Assembly: GCF_013761175.1 (NCBI RefSeq) | Contig: NZ_JACDUR010000001.1 | Coordinates: forward strand, 434,001 to 498,000 | Direction: 5' to 3' | Source of the DNA: Nonomuraea soli | GTDB lineage: Bacteria; Actinomycetota; Actinomycetes; Streptosporangiales; Streptosporangiaceae | Length of the DNA: 64,000 nucleotides | Shown here: positions 17,782-28,751 of the stretch, in pieces | How positions within the stretch are numbered: position 1 is the stretch's first letter | Layout: each line of letters begins with the position of its first letter | Notes under the pieces: model-generated | Databases searched by the model: none | Told to the model about the DNA's origin: nothing | Seen by the model: only the letters and a program-made list of their open reading frames with translations | Made by a program: the position numbers and the translations under genes

Positions 17782-17914
17782 GCATCGCGCCGTTTGAGAG
17801 GCCGGGCCGGTGACACCGCCTTCGCCGCCGGTGCGGCGGGTGCGAAGGGGCCTTTCAATCTGCGTGCTTGAGGAGTGCAATCGCCGTGCAAGAGCCGCCC
17901 CCTACCTTCGCCTC

Positions 17915-18538
17915 ATGACGAAGAGACTCCTGCTCGGCGCGGCGGCCACTGCGGCCACGGCCGCCCTTCTGCTTCAGCCCGCGGCCGCGCAGGCCGCCTC
18001 GCCCAAGCCGGTCACGGTGTCCGGCAAGCTGTTCAAGGCGTGGGTGGCCGGCGACGAGGCCAAGGCGCTGAAGTACGGCTCGCCCTCGGCCGTGAAGACC
18101 TTGTTCGCCTACCCCTACCGCACGCCTGACGTGGGCCCGAAGTGTTACGGCAAGGTCTGCGACTTCGCCCACACCAGCGTGACCGTGCCCGGTGCGCTCA
18201 ACGGCATCCGGATGATCGTCTCCGGCTCGAAGGTGGTCAAGGTCTACACCTCGCGCCACCTGACCAAGCCGTCGCACGCCGCCAAGTGGCTCTACAAGGC
18301 CTACCTCGCCAACGACAAGAACGCGGCCATGGAGGTCGCGACCTTCAAGGCCATCACGCAGCAGTTCAAGGCCAAGTACCAGCCCGGTGACCAGATCCAC
18401 CAGTTCATGGGCTGCGAGAAGGAGTCCAAGGGCTACATCTGCCACTGGTACTACGAGGGCGGCGCGGCCAACATGCACGTGCGCGGCAGCAAGATCCGCG
18501 GCTACTACGTCGACCACATCACCTACGTGGCTGACTAG
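17915..18538 (+). CDS. Secreted protein of unknown function
   Basis: From ATG 17915 the protein begins MTKRLLLGAAATAATAALLL and has an AQA cleavage site near residue 28, a clear Sec signal peptide. The mature part of about 180 residues contains two related halves, each with a KAWVAGDEAKALKYG- or KAYLANDKNAAMEVA-like helix, plus four cysteines (KCYGKVC and GCEK...YICHW) likely to form disulfides. The halves suggest an internal duplication. I recognise no family. The longer frame to 17810 would bury the signal peptide. Confidence 0.8.
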   Translation: MTKRLLLGAAATAATAALLLQPAAAQAASPKPVTVSGKLFKAWVAGDEAKALKYGSPSAVKTLFAYPYRTPDVGPKCYGKVCDFAHTSVTVPGALNGIRMIVSGSKVVKVYTSRHLTKPSHAAKWLYKAYLANDKNAAMEVATFKAITQQFKAKYQPGDQIHQFMGCEKESKGYICHWYYEGGAANMHVRGSKIRGYYVDHITYVAD

Positions 18539-18545
18539 GCGCCCC

Positions 18546-18791
18546 TTACTGCCGGTAGTTCTCCACCTGCCCGGCGGGGCGCACGCCGGCGGCGTCGGGG
18601 TCCTCGCCGGCCGAGCGGCGGGCGCGCCGCTGGCGCAGCAGGTCCCAGCACTGGTCGAGGGCGACTTCCAGCTCCCTGACGCGGGTGTTCTCCTCGTCGG
18701 AGCCGAGCGTGCCCTCCGACAGTTTGGTGCGCAGCTCGTGCTCCTCGGCGACCAGCTGCTTGATCCGGCTCAGAATCTCGTTGTCCTGCAT
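18546..18791 (-). CDS. DUF2630 family protein
   Basis: This is a small cytosolic protein of 81 residues. The helical N-terminus (ILSRIKQLVAEEHELR) and DQCWDLLRQRRARR followed by GEDPDAAGVRPAGQVENYRQ are the full DUF2630 pattern. The function of the family is unknown. A TACAGT box seven bases upstream of the ATG suggests a leaderless message. Confidence 0.9.
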   Translation of the reverse strand: MQDNEILSRIKQLVAEEHELRTKLSEGTLGSDEENTRVRELEVALDQCWDLLRQRRARRSAGEDPDAAGVRPAGQVENYRQ

Positions 18792-18798
18792 GATCCTG

Positions 18799-18804
18799 AC
18801 TGTA
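18799..18804 (-). promoter_or_regulatory. -10 box for the DUF2630 gene
   Basis: On the minus strand TACAGT lies seven bases before the ATG at 18791, so the transcript is probably leaderless. No clear -35 box is seen. Confidence 0.45.
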
Positions 18805-18865
18805 CCGACACGGTGATAGAAAGCCTTCTACGGCAGGTATTGCCCTGGTCAGGGAAGCGGTTGCG

Positions 18866-19828
18866 TCACCTGCCTGTCAGCACCACTTGCCAGGTAGCCC
18901 ACTGGTCGAGCGGCCGGAACCCCATGGCGTGGTTGATGGCCAGCATGTGCGCGTTGGAGTCGGCGTTCCAGGTGAGGATCCTGTCGAGCGACGGGTCCGC
19001 CTCGCGCATCCAGCGGGCGTTGGCCAGCTTGACCAGCAGCCCCAGCCGGTGTCCGCGATGCGCGCGCAGCACCGCGGTGTCCTGCTGCTTGGCCCAGCCG
19101 CCGTGGTCCTCGTCGACCGCGACCATGGTGAACGCGGCGGGCTCGCCCGTGGCGTCATGGGTGGCCATGGTGATGTAGAAGGTCACGCCCTTGGCGTGCA
19201 GCCGCTGCTGGAACTCCTGGTAGCGGGCGGTGGTCCAGCGGGTGGCGGCGAAGTCGATCTCGCCGGTGGGGATGTCGTTCATCCCCTCCATCAGCGTCAC
19301 CAGCGCGGGCAGCAGCTCCTCGGGAGCCGGCCAGGGCAGGTGGGTGACGGTGTAGCCGGCGGCGTGACCGGCGGCCTCCCGCTCCAGCTCGGCGAAGTGG
19401 CCCACGCCGGAGAGGTCGAGCACGCTCCTGGTCTCGGGCAGCGCGGGAGTGCCGCCCACGGCGGCCGAGAACTTCGCGCCCGGCATGCCGTCGGGCGTCT
19501 CCCAGACCACGGTGGTGCGGCCCAGCGCCCTGGCCCGGCCGATCGCGTGCTCGAACAGGGCACGCCCGATGCCCTCGCGCTGCCGGCGGGGATCGACCAC
19601 CAGCGGGCCGATCGAGGTGAAGTGGAGGTTCTCGGCCAGCGGGGCACGCAGGCTGTACCAGCCGGACAGATCGGATGTGACCCACGCCTCACGCGCGTCC
19701 GTCGACGGCGGATCGCACACCATGGCCCGCACCATTCGCTCACTCAGCAGGGGGCCGGAAAAGTCCTGGTGGGAGCGGACGTAGAGGTCGTACATGGCGG
19801 GCAGGTCATCAGGCTCGAACGGTCGCAT
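18866..19828 (-). CDS. GNAT acetyltransferase with two GNAT-like halves
   Basis: The protein has 320 residues from the ATG at 19828 (MRPFEPDDLP, a typical GNAT opening); an upstream ATG at 19864 is possible. The N-terminal half has the acetyl-CoA loop RRQREGIGRALFEHAI. The C-terminal half has the degenerate RGHRLGLLVKLANARWM. This double arrangement resembles mycothiol-synthase-like acetyltransferases. The substrate is unknown. It is divergent from the leuA leader, with 84 bases between. Confidence 0.85.
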   Translation of the reverse strand: MRPFEPDDLPAMYDLYVRSHQDFSGPLLSERMVRAMVCDPPSTDAREAWVTSDLSGWYSLRAPLAENLHFTSIGPLVVDPRRQREGIGRALFEHAIGRARALGRTTVVWETPDGMPGAKFSAAVGGTPALPETRSVLDLSGVGHFAELEREAAGHAAGYTVTHLPWPAPEELLPALVTLMEGMNDIPTGEIDFAATRWTTARYQEFQQRLHAKGVTFYITMATHDATGEPAAFTMVAVDEDHGGWAKQQDTAVLRAHRGHRLGLLVKLANARWMREADPSLDRILTWNADSNAHMLAINHAMGFRPLDQWATWQVVLTGR

Positions 19829-19899
19829 CGAGTCAGTCAACCACGCCACAAGTCTTCTCAGCATCTGAGATACGGTCCGGGGCTCCGCGAGACGTCTGG

Positions 19900-19905
19900 T
19901 AGCGT
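19900..19905 (+). promoter_or_regulatory. -10 box for the leuA leader transcript
   Basis: TAGCGT ends seven bases before the ATG of the leader peptide at 19913, so the leader peptide itself is probably translated from a leaderless transcript start. Confidence 0.5.
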
Positions 19906-19912
19906 CGTTGAC

Positions 19913-22761
<2,849 letters not shown>

Positions 22762-22765
<4 letters not shown>

Positions 22766-23361
22766 AGGTGCACTCCCGTCATGGTCGAGGCGTACGCGCG
22801 GATCTGCCTGGCCGCCTCGTCGGGGGAGACGGTCGGCACGGCCATGGTGGCGTGCAGGCCGTAGCCGTCCTCGAGGGCGACGAGGTTGCGCGCGATCATG
22901 GTCGAGTCCTGGCGGAGCGCGAAGGCGCCCGAGGCGCTGCCCGCTTCCAGCACGGCCACGTAGATGCCCACCTGCCTTTCGTAGAGCCTGATGTACTCGG
23001 CGGCGCACTCGGGATCGCGCCTGGCGATCGCGCCCAGTTCGTAGAGCAGGATGCACAGCTCGTCGCGTGGGTCGTCGGGCAGCCCGCTGTCGATCATCGC
23101 CCGAAGCCGGGCGACCGGGTCGGGCTCGGCCCGCACGGCCTCCTCCCGCGCGGTGCAGAAACGCTGGACCGCCTCCCTGTGCACCTCGCGCAGCAGCTCG
23201 GTCAGGCCGGGGAAGTAGTAGAGCACCGAGCCGGAGGACATGCCCGCCGCGTCGGAGACGTCGCGCAGGCGCAGCCCGAGCAGGCCGCGCTCGACCACGC
23301 TGCGCCGGGCGGCGGCGATCAGATGGGCGCGGCGTTCGTGCGCGCGATTGGGTCTGGCCAT
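22762..23361 (-). CDS. TetR family regulator of the S58/APC module
   Basis: The protein has 199 residues from ATG 23361 (MARPNRAHERR); ATG 23382 is a possible start. The N-terminal helix-turn-helix is LRDVSDAAGMSSGSVLYYFPG at about 35-55, and the rest is a ligand-binding helical domain. It is co-transcribed with the peptidase and divergent from the APC permease. The inverted repeat at 23407-23431 in the shared region is its likely operator. Confidence 0.87.
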
Positions 23362-23406
23362 AGTTATCTGAACACCATTCAAAGCTATTGACGGGGTCTA
23401 CGCCGA

Positions 23407-23431
23407 GTTCTTTGATGCTTGTTAAAAGAAC
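23407..23431. promoter_or_regulatory. Inverted repeat, candidate TetR operator
   Basis: GTTCTTT at 23407-23413 and AAAGAAC at 23425-23431 form a perfect 7-bp inverted repeat with an 11-base spacer. It lies 15-20 bases downstream of TTGACG (23386-23391), that is, over the expected -10 and start site of the permease gene. This position suits repression. Confidence 0.55.
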
Positions 23432-23449
23432 TAGACGTGGAGGCTCTCG

Positions 23450-24778
23450 ATGGCCCTGCGACGTGGTTTGCGCGCCTTCGGCACCCTGCTCATCGTCCTG
23501 TCCGCGATCACCCCCGCCTCGTCGGTCTTCATCATCGCCCCCGGCGTCATCCGCCAGGCGGGCACCGGCGCCTTCTGGAGTTACGTGCTGGCCGCGGTGG
23601 TCGGCGTGTTCATGGCCTTCGTCTACGCCGAGCTCTCCTCCGCCTACCCGCTGACCGGCGGGGAGTACACCATCATCGGGCGCACCCTCGGCCGGCTGCC
23701 CGGCTTCATGGCGCTCGTCCTGGTGCTCGTCACCCAGTTGCTCATCCTCGCCGTGATAGCCCTGGGCGTCGGCATCTACCTCGGCGCCCTGCTGCCGGGC
23801 CTGCACGGTCCGACGATCGCCGCCGTCACCGTGCTGGTGTCGATGGCCCTGGCGGTCCTCGACATCAAGGTCAACGCCGTCGTCACCGGGATCTTCCTGG
23901 CCGTCGAGATGCTCGCCCTCGTCGTGGTCACCTGGCTCGGCCTGGCCAACGTCACGCGGCCGTTCGGCGACCTGCTGGTCAGCCCGGTCGCCGCCGACGG
24001 CTCGGCCGTCTCGTTCGGGATGATCGCCATCGCCACCGCCGTCGCGATCTTCTCCTACAACGGGTACGGCTCGGCCGTCTACTTCGGCGAGGAGACCCAC
24101 GAGCCGAGGCGCGACATCGCCAGGGTGATCCTCTGGGCGCTGGTCATCACCGTCGCCTCCGAGCTGATCCCGATCACCGCGGCCCTGCTGTCGGCGACCG
24201 ACCTGGGCGGCGACGTGATGCTGGAGTTCGTGGCCCAGCGCGGCGGCCAGACGGTGACGACGCTGGTCAGCCTCGGCATCGCGCTGGCCATCGTCAACGC
24301 GGTGCTGGCCATCATGTTGCTGTGCGCGCGCCTGGTCTTCAGCAGCGCCCGCGACGCCACCTGGACCAGGGGCGCCAACCGGGCGCTGTCGAGCGTGCAC
24401 CCGCGCTTCGGCACCCCGTGGGTCGCCACGATCGCCGCCGGAGTGGTCAGCGCCGCCTTCTGCTTCGTGCCGCTGCAGTTCCTGCTCGTGGTCACCGGCA
24501 CCTCGCTGGTGGTGCTCTACGCCGCCCTGTGCGTGGCGGTGATCGCCGGGCGGCGCAACGGCAGCACCTCGCGCGGCGCCTACCGTATGCCCCTCTACCC
24601 GCTCGCGCCCGTGGCCGGGCTGGCGGCACTGGGCTACGTGCTCTACGCCAACGCCATCGACCCGGTGTTCGGCCGTCCCAGCCTGTACGTCACCGCGGGC
24701 CTCCTGGCCGTGGCCGCGCTGCTCTACGCCACGCTCATCAGGCGCGGGTGGAGCATCGGCGACGTCAGCGAGGACTGA
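23450..24778 (+). CDS. APC superfamily amino-acid/polyamine permease
   Basis: This is a secondary transporter of 442 residues with about 12 helices. The N-terminal motif ITPASSVFIIAPGVI and YPLTGGEYTIIGRTLG are typical of amino-acid permeases, as is the EETHEPRRDIARVI loop. GTGGAGG lies 11 bases before the ATG. The divergent S58 peptidase suggests uptake of an amino acid or small peptide product; the substrate is not known. Its end overlaps the convergent TetR gene by 14 bases. Confidence 0.9.
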   Translation: MALRRGLRAFGTLLIVLSAITPASSVFIIAPGVIRQAGTGAFWSYVLAAVVGVFMAFVYAELSSAYPLTGGEYTIIGRTLGRLPGFMALVLVLVTQLLILAVIALGVGIYLGALLPGLHGPTIAAVTVLVSMALAVLDIKVNAVVTGIFLAVEMLALVVVTWLGLANVTRPFGDLLVSPVAADGSAVSFGMIAIATAVAIFSYNGYGSAVYFGEETHEPRRDIARVILWALVITVASELIPITAALLSATDLGGDVMLEFVAQRGGQTVTTLVSLGIALAIVNAVLAIMLLCARLVFSSARDATWTRGANRALSSVHPRFGTPWVATIAAGVVSAAFCFVPLQFLLVVTGTSLVVLYAALCVAVIAGRRNGSTSRGAYRMPLYPLAPVAGLAALGYVLYANAIDPVFGRPSLYVTAGLLAVAALLYATLIRRGWSIGDVSED

Positions 24779-25466
24779 GCCCGAGGTAGGCGGCCATCGA
24801 CAGGGCACCGTGCTCGAAGGTGGCCGCCCGCTTCTCGACGATGTTGTTGTACATGCCGAACAGCTCGAAGCTGACCGCGCCGTAGAGCCACGTCCAGGCG
24901 TGCAGCCCCCGAAGCGCCACCTCGGGGTCGACGTCGGCGAAGATCGTCTCGCGCAGCTTCTCGGCGTCGGAGAAGGCGCCGACGGGGGCGTCGGTGGGCG
25001 GCGGCACCCGGATCTCGCCCGCCCGCGAGGCCTCCGACAGCAGGCGTGAGAAGCGGATCCCGTCGCGCGCGGCCGGATCGACGGTGTCCTGCGGTGCCTG
25101 GTATCCGGGGACCGGGGTGCCGTGGATCAGCGCGTATTCGTGCGGGTGCGCCAGAGCCCAGGCGCGCACCGCCCGGCACATGGCCATCCACCGGCCGGCG
25201 TAGTCGTCGCGCGGCGCGGCGTCGTCGGCGTCCTCGACGGCCTGGCCGACCGCGTTGTACGCGTCGATGATCAGCGCCGTCAGCAGGTCGTCCTTCGTCG
25301 GGAAATAACGATGGATGGCGCTCGACACCATGCCCATCTCCCGGGCCACGGCGCGCAACGACAGCCCTCCTGCGCCGTCGGTCTCCAGGTGGCGCCGGGC
25401 GATGTCGGTGATCTCCCTGGTCAGCTCGGCTCTGACTCGTTCTCTCGCGGTACGGCCTGCGCTCAT
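24765..25466 (-). CDS. TetR family regulator of the DUF2568/epimerase module
   Basis: The protein has 233 residues from ATG 25466 (MSAGRTARERVRAEL). The helix-turn-helix is LRAVAREMGMVSSAIHRYFPTK, and the C-terminal half resembles the WHG-type TetR ligand domain (FELFGMYNN). A longer start at 25541 would run through the operators. It is divergent from the DUF2568 gene, and the palindromes at 25497-25548 are its likely sites for auto- and cross-repression. Confidence 0.88.
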   Translation of the reverse strand: MSAGRTARERVRAELTREITDIARRHLETDGAGGLSLRAVAREMGMVSSAIHRYFPTKDDLLTALIIDAYNAVGQAVEDADDAAPRDDYAGRWMAMCRAVRAWALAHPHEYALIHGTPVPGYQAPQDTVDPAARDGIRFSRLLSEASRAGEIRVPPPTDAPVGAFSDAEKLRETIFADVDPEVALRGLHAWTWLYGAVSFELFGMYNNIVEKRAATFEHGALSMAAYLGLSPR

Positions 25467-25496
25467 GCCCCCACCGTAGCAGAGCGGTGAGAAGAA

Positions 25497-25548
25497 AAGA
25501 GAGCACCGCTCTTGACGTTTGTTGCTCTCTTGAGAGAGCATTGCTCTC
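25497..25548. promoter_or_regulatory. Three overlapping palindromic operators
   Basis: AAGAGAGCACCGCTCTT at 25497-25513 is an interrupted palindrome. TGCTCTCTTGAGAGAGCA at 25523-25540 is a perfect 18-bp palindrome. GAGAGCA-T-TGCTCTC at 25534-25548 is a perfect 15-bp one sharing its half-site with the previous. All use the half-site (T)GCTCTC. They cover the promoter region (TTGACG at 25512) of the rightward genes and the start region of the TetR gene. Confidence 0.75.
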
Positions 25549-25559
25549 AGAAGGGAGCA

Positions 25560-25907
25560 ATGATGACAATTTTCAAGGGTGCCAACCTCCTGCTGATGTT
25601 CCTGCTGGAGCTGGGGGTGCTGGCCGCGGCGGGACTGTGGGGCTTCACACTCCAGGCGGGCTGGCTGGTGCGCGTCGTCGCGGGTCTGGGAGCCCCCGGG
25701 GTGTTCATCGCGGTGTGGGCGCTGTTCGGAGCCGCCAACGGCGCCAAGTACCCCCTGACCGGCCTGGCGCGCTTCGTCCTGGAACTGGGGTGGTTCGGCG
25801 GCGGCGCCGTCCTGCTCTACCTGGCCACCTCGGCCGCCCCCGCCGCCGTCTTCTTCGGCCTCTGGGTCCTCAACGGCGTTCTCCGTCTCGTCTGGAAGCA
25901 GGTCTGA
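25560..25907 (+). CDS. DUF2568 (YrdB-like) small membrane protein
   Basis: The protein has 115 residues with about four helices. The pattern LLLMFLLELGVLAAAGLWGF, AALFGAANGAKYPL-like WALFGAANGAKYPLTG and a final LNGVLRLVWKQ matches DUF2568/YrdB. The function of the family is unknown. GAAGGGAGC precedes ATG 25560 (a second ATG follows at 25563). It is the first gene of a three-gene run and lies two bases before the epimerase. Confidence 0.85.
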   Translation: MMTIFKGANLLLMFLLELGVLAAAGLWGFTLQAGWLVRVVAGLGAPGVFIAVWALFGAANGAKYPLTGLARFVLELGWFGGGAVLLYLATSAAPAAVFFGLWVLNGVLRLVWKQV

Positions 25908-25909
25908 TC

Positions 25910-26803
25910 ATGGGAAAGCATCTTGTCGTCGGAGCCGGTCAGGTCGGCTCCCACCTGGCCCGCACGCTGGCCGGCCAGGGTCACGAGGTCGTGCAGGTGA
26001 GCAGGTCGGGCAGTGGCCCGTACGGCGTGGCCGCCGACGCCAGCGACCGCGCCAGGCTGACCGAACTGGCCAAGGGCGCCGACGCCGTCTACAACTGCGT
26101 GAACCCCGCCTACCACCGCTGGCTGACCGACTGGCCGCCGATGGCCGAGTCGTTCCTGGCCGCCGCCCGCGAGAACGACTCCGTCCTGGTCATCCTGGGC
26201 AACCTCTACGTCTACGGCCCGGTGGACGGGCCGATGACCGACGACCTGCCTCTCAGGCCCTCCTCGGAGAAGGCCGCGGTCAGGGCGAAGATCTGGAACG
26301 ACGCGCTGGCGAGCGGGGTGCGCACGGTCGAGGTGCGCGGCTCCGACTACTTCGGCCCCGGCTCGACCGACCAGGGCTACTTCGGCGAGGAACGGTTCCT
26401 CAAGCCGCTGCGCGAGCGGAAGACCATCCGCACGGTCTGGCCGCTGGACGTCCCGCACACCTTCACCTACCTGCCCGACGTGGCCGAGTCTTTGGCCATC
26501 GCGGGCAGCGACCCCAGGGCCTGGGGCCGGGCCTGGCACGTGCCGTCGAACGAGCCGACGACCTTCCGCGAGATGGGCAGCCGCATGGCCGCCGTGCTCG
26601 GCCTGCCCGAGCCTCGCATGTCGGCGATGCCGTGGCCGATGGTCAGGATGGCCGGGCTGTTCTCCCCGATGGTCGGCGAGATGAAGCACGTGCGCTACCA
26701 GTTCACCAGCCCGTTCGTGATGGAGTCCGCGGACTTCACCACCACCTTCGGGCTGCGGGCGACCCCCATGGACGAGGCGCTGCGCCGTACGCTGGGTCGA
26801 TGA
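25910..26803 (+). CDS. NAD(P)-dependent epimerase/dehydratase-like protein
   Basis: This extended short-chain dehydrogenase fold has 297 residues. The cofactor loop GAGQVGSHLARTLAGQG is at about 8-24. The active-site YxxxK is not in the usual context (LYVYGP is present, without an obvious Lys four on), so it may be an atypical NmrA-like or reductase-like member. ATG 25910 follows the DUF2568 stop immediately, and the stop overlaps the next ATG (ATGA). Regulation is shared through the TetR operators upstream. Confidence 0.85.
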   Translation: MGKHLVVGAGQVGSHLARTLAGQGHEVVQVSRSGSGPYGVAADASDRARLTELAKGADAVYNCVNPAYHRWLTDWPPMAESFLAAARENDSVLVILGNLYVYGPVDGPMTDDLPLRPSSEKAAVRAKIWNDALASGVRTVEVRGSDYFGPGSTDQGYFGEERFLKPLRERKTIRTVWPLDVPHTFTYLPDVAESLAIAGSDPRAWGRAWHVPSNEPTTFREMGSRMAAVLGLPEPRMSAMPWPMVRMAGLFSPMVGEMKHVRYQFTSPFVMESADFTTTFGLRATPMDEALRRTLGR

Positions 26804-27684
26804 AGATTGCCATGATCGGACTGGGCGACATCGCGGAGAAGGCCTACCTCCCCGTGCTGGCCGCCCAGCCCGACCTCGAACTCCACCTGTGCACCCGCAA
26901 CAAGGCCGCCCTGGACCGGATCGGCGACGCGCACCGCGTCACCGGCCGGTCCACGGCCGTCTCCGGGGTCGTCGAGGCGGGGGTCGACGCCGCGTTCGTG
27001 CACGCCGCCACCGCGGCGCACTTCGAGATCGTGGAGCCGCTCCTGCGCGCGGGAGTGCCGGTCTACCTCGACAAGCCGATCACCTCCGACCTGGCGTCGA
27101 GCACGGAGCTCGTACGGCTGGCCGCAGGATCGGGCGTCTCGCTCATGGTGGGCTTCAACCGGCGCGTCGCCTACGCCGGACTGGCCGGGCTGCCGCGCGA
27201 CCTGGTGCTGATGCAGAAGAACCGGGCGCACCTGCCCGACGAGCCGCGCAGGGCGGTCTTCGACGACTTCATCCACGTGGTCGACACCCTGCGCTTCCTG
27301 GCGCCCGGCGAGGTGACCTCGCGCCACATCCGCACCCGGGTGCGCGACGGGCTGATCGAGCACATCGTGCTGGAGCTCGCGGGTGAGGGCTTCTCGGCCA
27401 TCGGGATCATGAACAGGGTCGGCGCGGCCTCGGAGGAGTCGTGCGAGGTGATGGGCGCGGGAGCCAAGCGCCGCATCGTCAACCTCGGCGACGTGATCGA
27501 CTACTCGGCCGAGGGGGAGACGCTGCGGCGCAGGCCCGACTGGGTGCCGGTCTCGCGCCAGCGCGGCATCGAGCAGCTGTGCCTGGAGTTCCTCGACGCG
27601 GTGCGGCAGGGGCGGGTGCTCGACGCCTCCGACGCGCTGGTCTCGCACGAGATCTGCGAGGAGATCGTCCGCCAGGCGAGCTGA
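26800..27684 (+). CDS. Gfo/Idh/MocA family oxidoreductase
   Basis: The protein has 294 residues with an N-terminal Rossmann domain (MIGLGDIAEKAYLPVL) and the family LDKPIT segment, which places the catalytic lysine at about residue 90. Members oxidise or reduce sugars, inositols or related hydroxy compounds with NAD(P). The substrate is unknown. The ATG overlaps the epimerase stop, so both act in one pathway governed by the TetR at 24765. Confidence 0.88.
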   Translation: MKIAMIGLGDIAEKAYLPVLAAQPDLELHLCTRNKAALDRIGDAHRVTGRSTAVSGVVEAGVDAAFVHAATAAHFEIVEPLLRAGVPVYLDKPITSDLASSTELVRLAAGSGVSLMVGFNRRVAYAGLAGLPRDLVLMQKNRAHLPDEPRRAVFDDFIHVVDTLRFLAPGEVTSRHIRTRVRDGLIEHIVLELAGEGFSAIGIMNRVGAASEESCEVMGAGAKRRIVNLGDVIDYSAEGETLRRRPDWVPVSRQRGIEQLCLEFLDAVRQGRVLDASDALVSHEICEEIVRQAS

Positions 27685-27740
27685 ACTGCGAGGGCGCTGC
27701 CCGGCCGCCGCGCGGGTGCGGGCGCGGCGGCCGGGAGGTC

Positions 27741-28751
27741 TCAGGGGCCGGTGTACTCCGACGCCAGCCGGCGCAGTCTGGCGTGCGCCCCCTCGTAGAC
27801 GTCGCCGCCGCCACCCAGATACCTCTTGGCGACCTTGGCGACCATCGTGTAGTTGGTGTCGCAGACGTTGCCCACCGGGGCCTGCCCCGCCTGGCTGACC
27901 AGCTGGTAGGCGTCGAGCGTGTCGAGCCCGGTCAGCTCGCAGGTCCAGGTCACCAGGTCGTGCTGGCTGATGCGGTAGGCGTCCTCCAGCGGCCTGGCGG
28001 AACCGGTCGACATCAGGTGATCGTCGTCCTCCAGCCGGGGCCAGGGCGTCGGCACCCCCTTGATCAGCTCGACCGCGACCACGGTGTTCATCGCGCACTC
28101 CAGCGCCGTGCCGCACACCTCGCCCTCGCCCTGGCGGGCATGGCCGTCGCCCACGGCGAACAGCCCGCCCTCCACGTTGACCCCGAGGTAGACGGTCACC
28201 CCGGCCCGCAGCTCGGTGGTGTCCATGTTGCCGCCGTGCGCGTCAGGAGTGATCGTCATCCTGGCCTCGCCGGCCGCGGGCGCCACGCCGACGGTGCCGT
28301 GCATCGGGTCCATCGGAAGGGCGACGGTGAAGTCGCCGTTCCTGGCCTGATACCTGGCGACCTGGCGGTCGAGGTCGAGGTCGTAGCGCCAGACGCGCTC
28401 CTCCAGCGGGGGCTGGAGCGTGGCGGTCGTGTGGGTGCCGGTCAGCGCGCCGAACAGCGGGAACGTCGAGGACCACGCGTGGTCGCGCGCCGGGGTGATC
28501 GAGACGAAGTGCAGGGCGAGCGTGTCGCCCGGTTCCGCGCCCTCGACGTGGAAGGGCCCGGTCACCGGGTTCAGGTAGGGGAACTCGCACACCTGCGAGG
28601 GCAGGTCGTCGACGCTCTTGACCCGGCCGGCGAAGCAGTCCTCGGTGAACAGCTCCAGGATCGTGCCCGGCCGCAGCTTGCCCACGGCGGCGCGGCCGCC
28701 GAAGGTGTAGCTGTACTCCTCGGGCGAGGGCCGGTAGGACACGATGTTCAC
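27741..28751 (-). CDS. Acetamidase/formamidase (FmdA/AmdA family)
   Basis: This hydrolase of short-chain amides releases ammonia. It has 336 residues, a usual length. Family features include GPFHVEGAEPGDTLALHF, ITPDAHGGNMDTTEL and GDGHARQGEGEVCGTALE (in parts), where acidic and His residues bind metal. GTG 28751, with AGGAGG just upstream, overlaps the permease stop (GTGA), so the two are coupled. The set amide sensor, permease and amidase forms one operon. Confidence 0.9.
   Translation of the reverse strand: MNIVSYRPSPEEYSYTFGGRAAVGKLRPGTILELFTEDCFAGRVKSVDDLPSQVCEFPYLNPVTGPFHVEGAEPGDTLALHFVSITPARDHAWSSTFPLFGALTGTHTTATLQPPLEERVWRYDLDLDRQVARYQARNGDFTVALPMDPMHGTVGVAPAAGEARMTITPDAHGGNMDTTELRAGVTVYLGVNVEGGLFAVGDGHARQGEGEVCGTALECAMNTVVAVELIKGVPTPWPRLEDDDHLMSTGSARPLEDAYRISQHDLVTWTCELTGLDTLDAYQLVSQAGQAPVGNVCDTNYTMVAKVAKRYLGGGGDVYEGAHARLRRLASEYTGP

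Noticed and set aside
22766-24808. Very long leftward open frame (part of a 1030-residue frame) opposite the TetR and APC genes
   Set aside because: Composition is Asp/Arg/Gly/Gln shadow of real genes on the other frame; only the last 349 codons (21716-22765) form the S58 peptidase.
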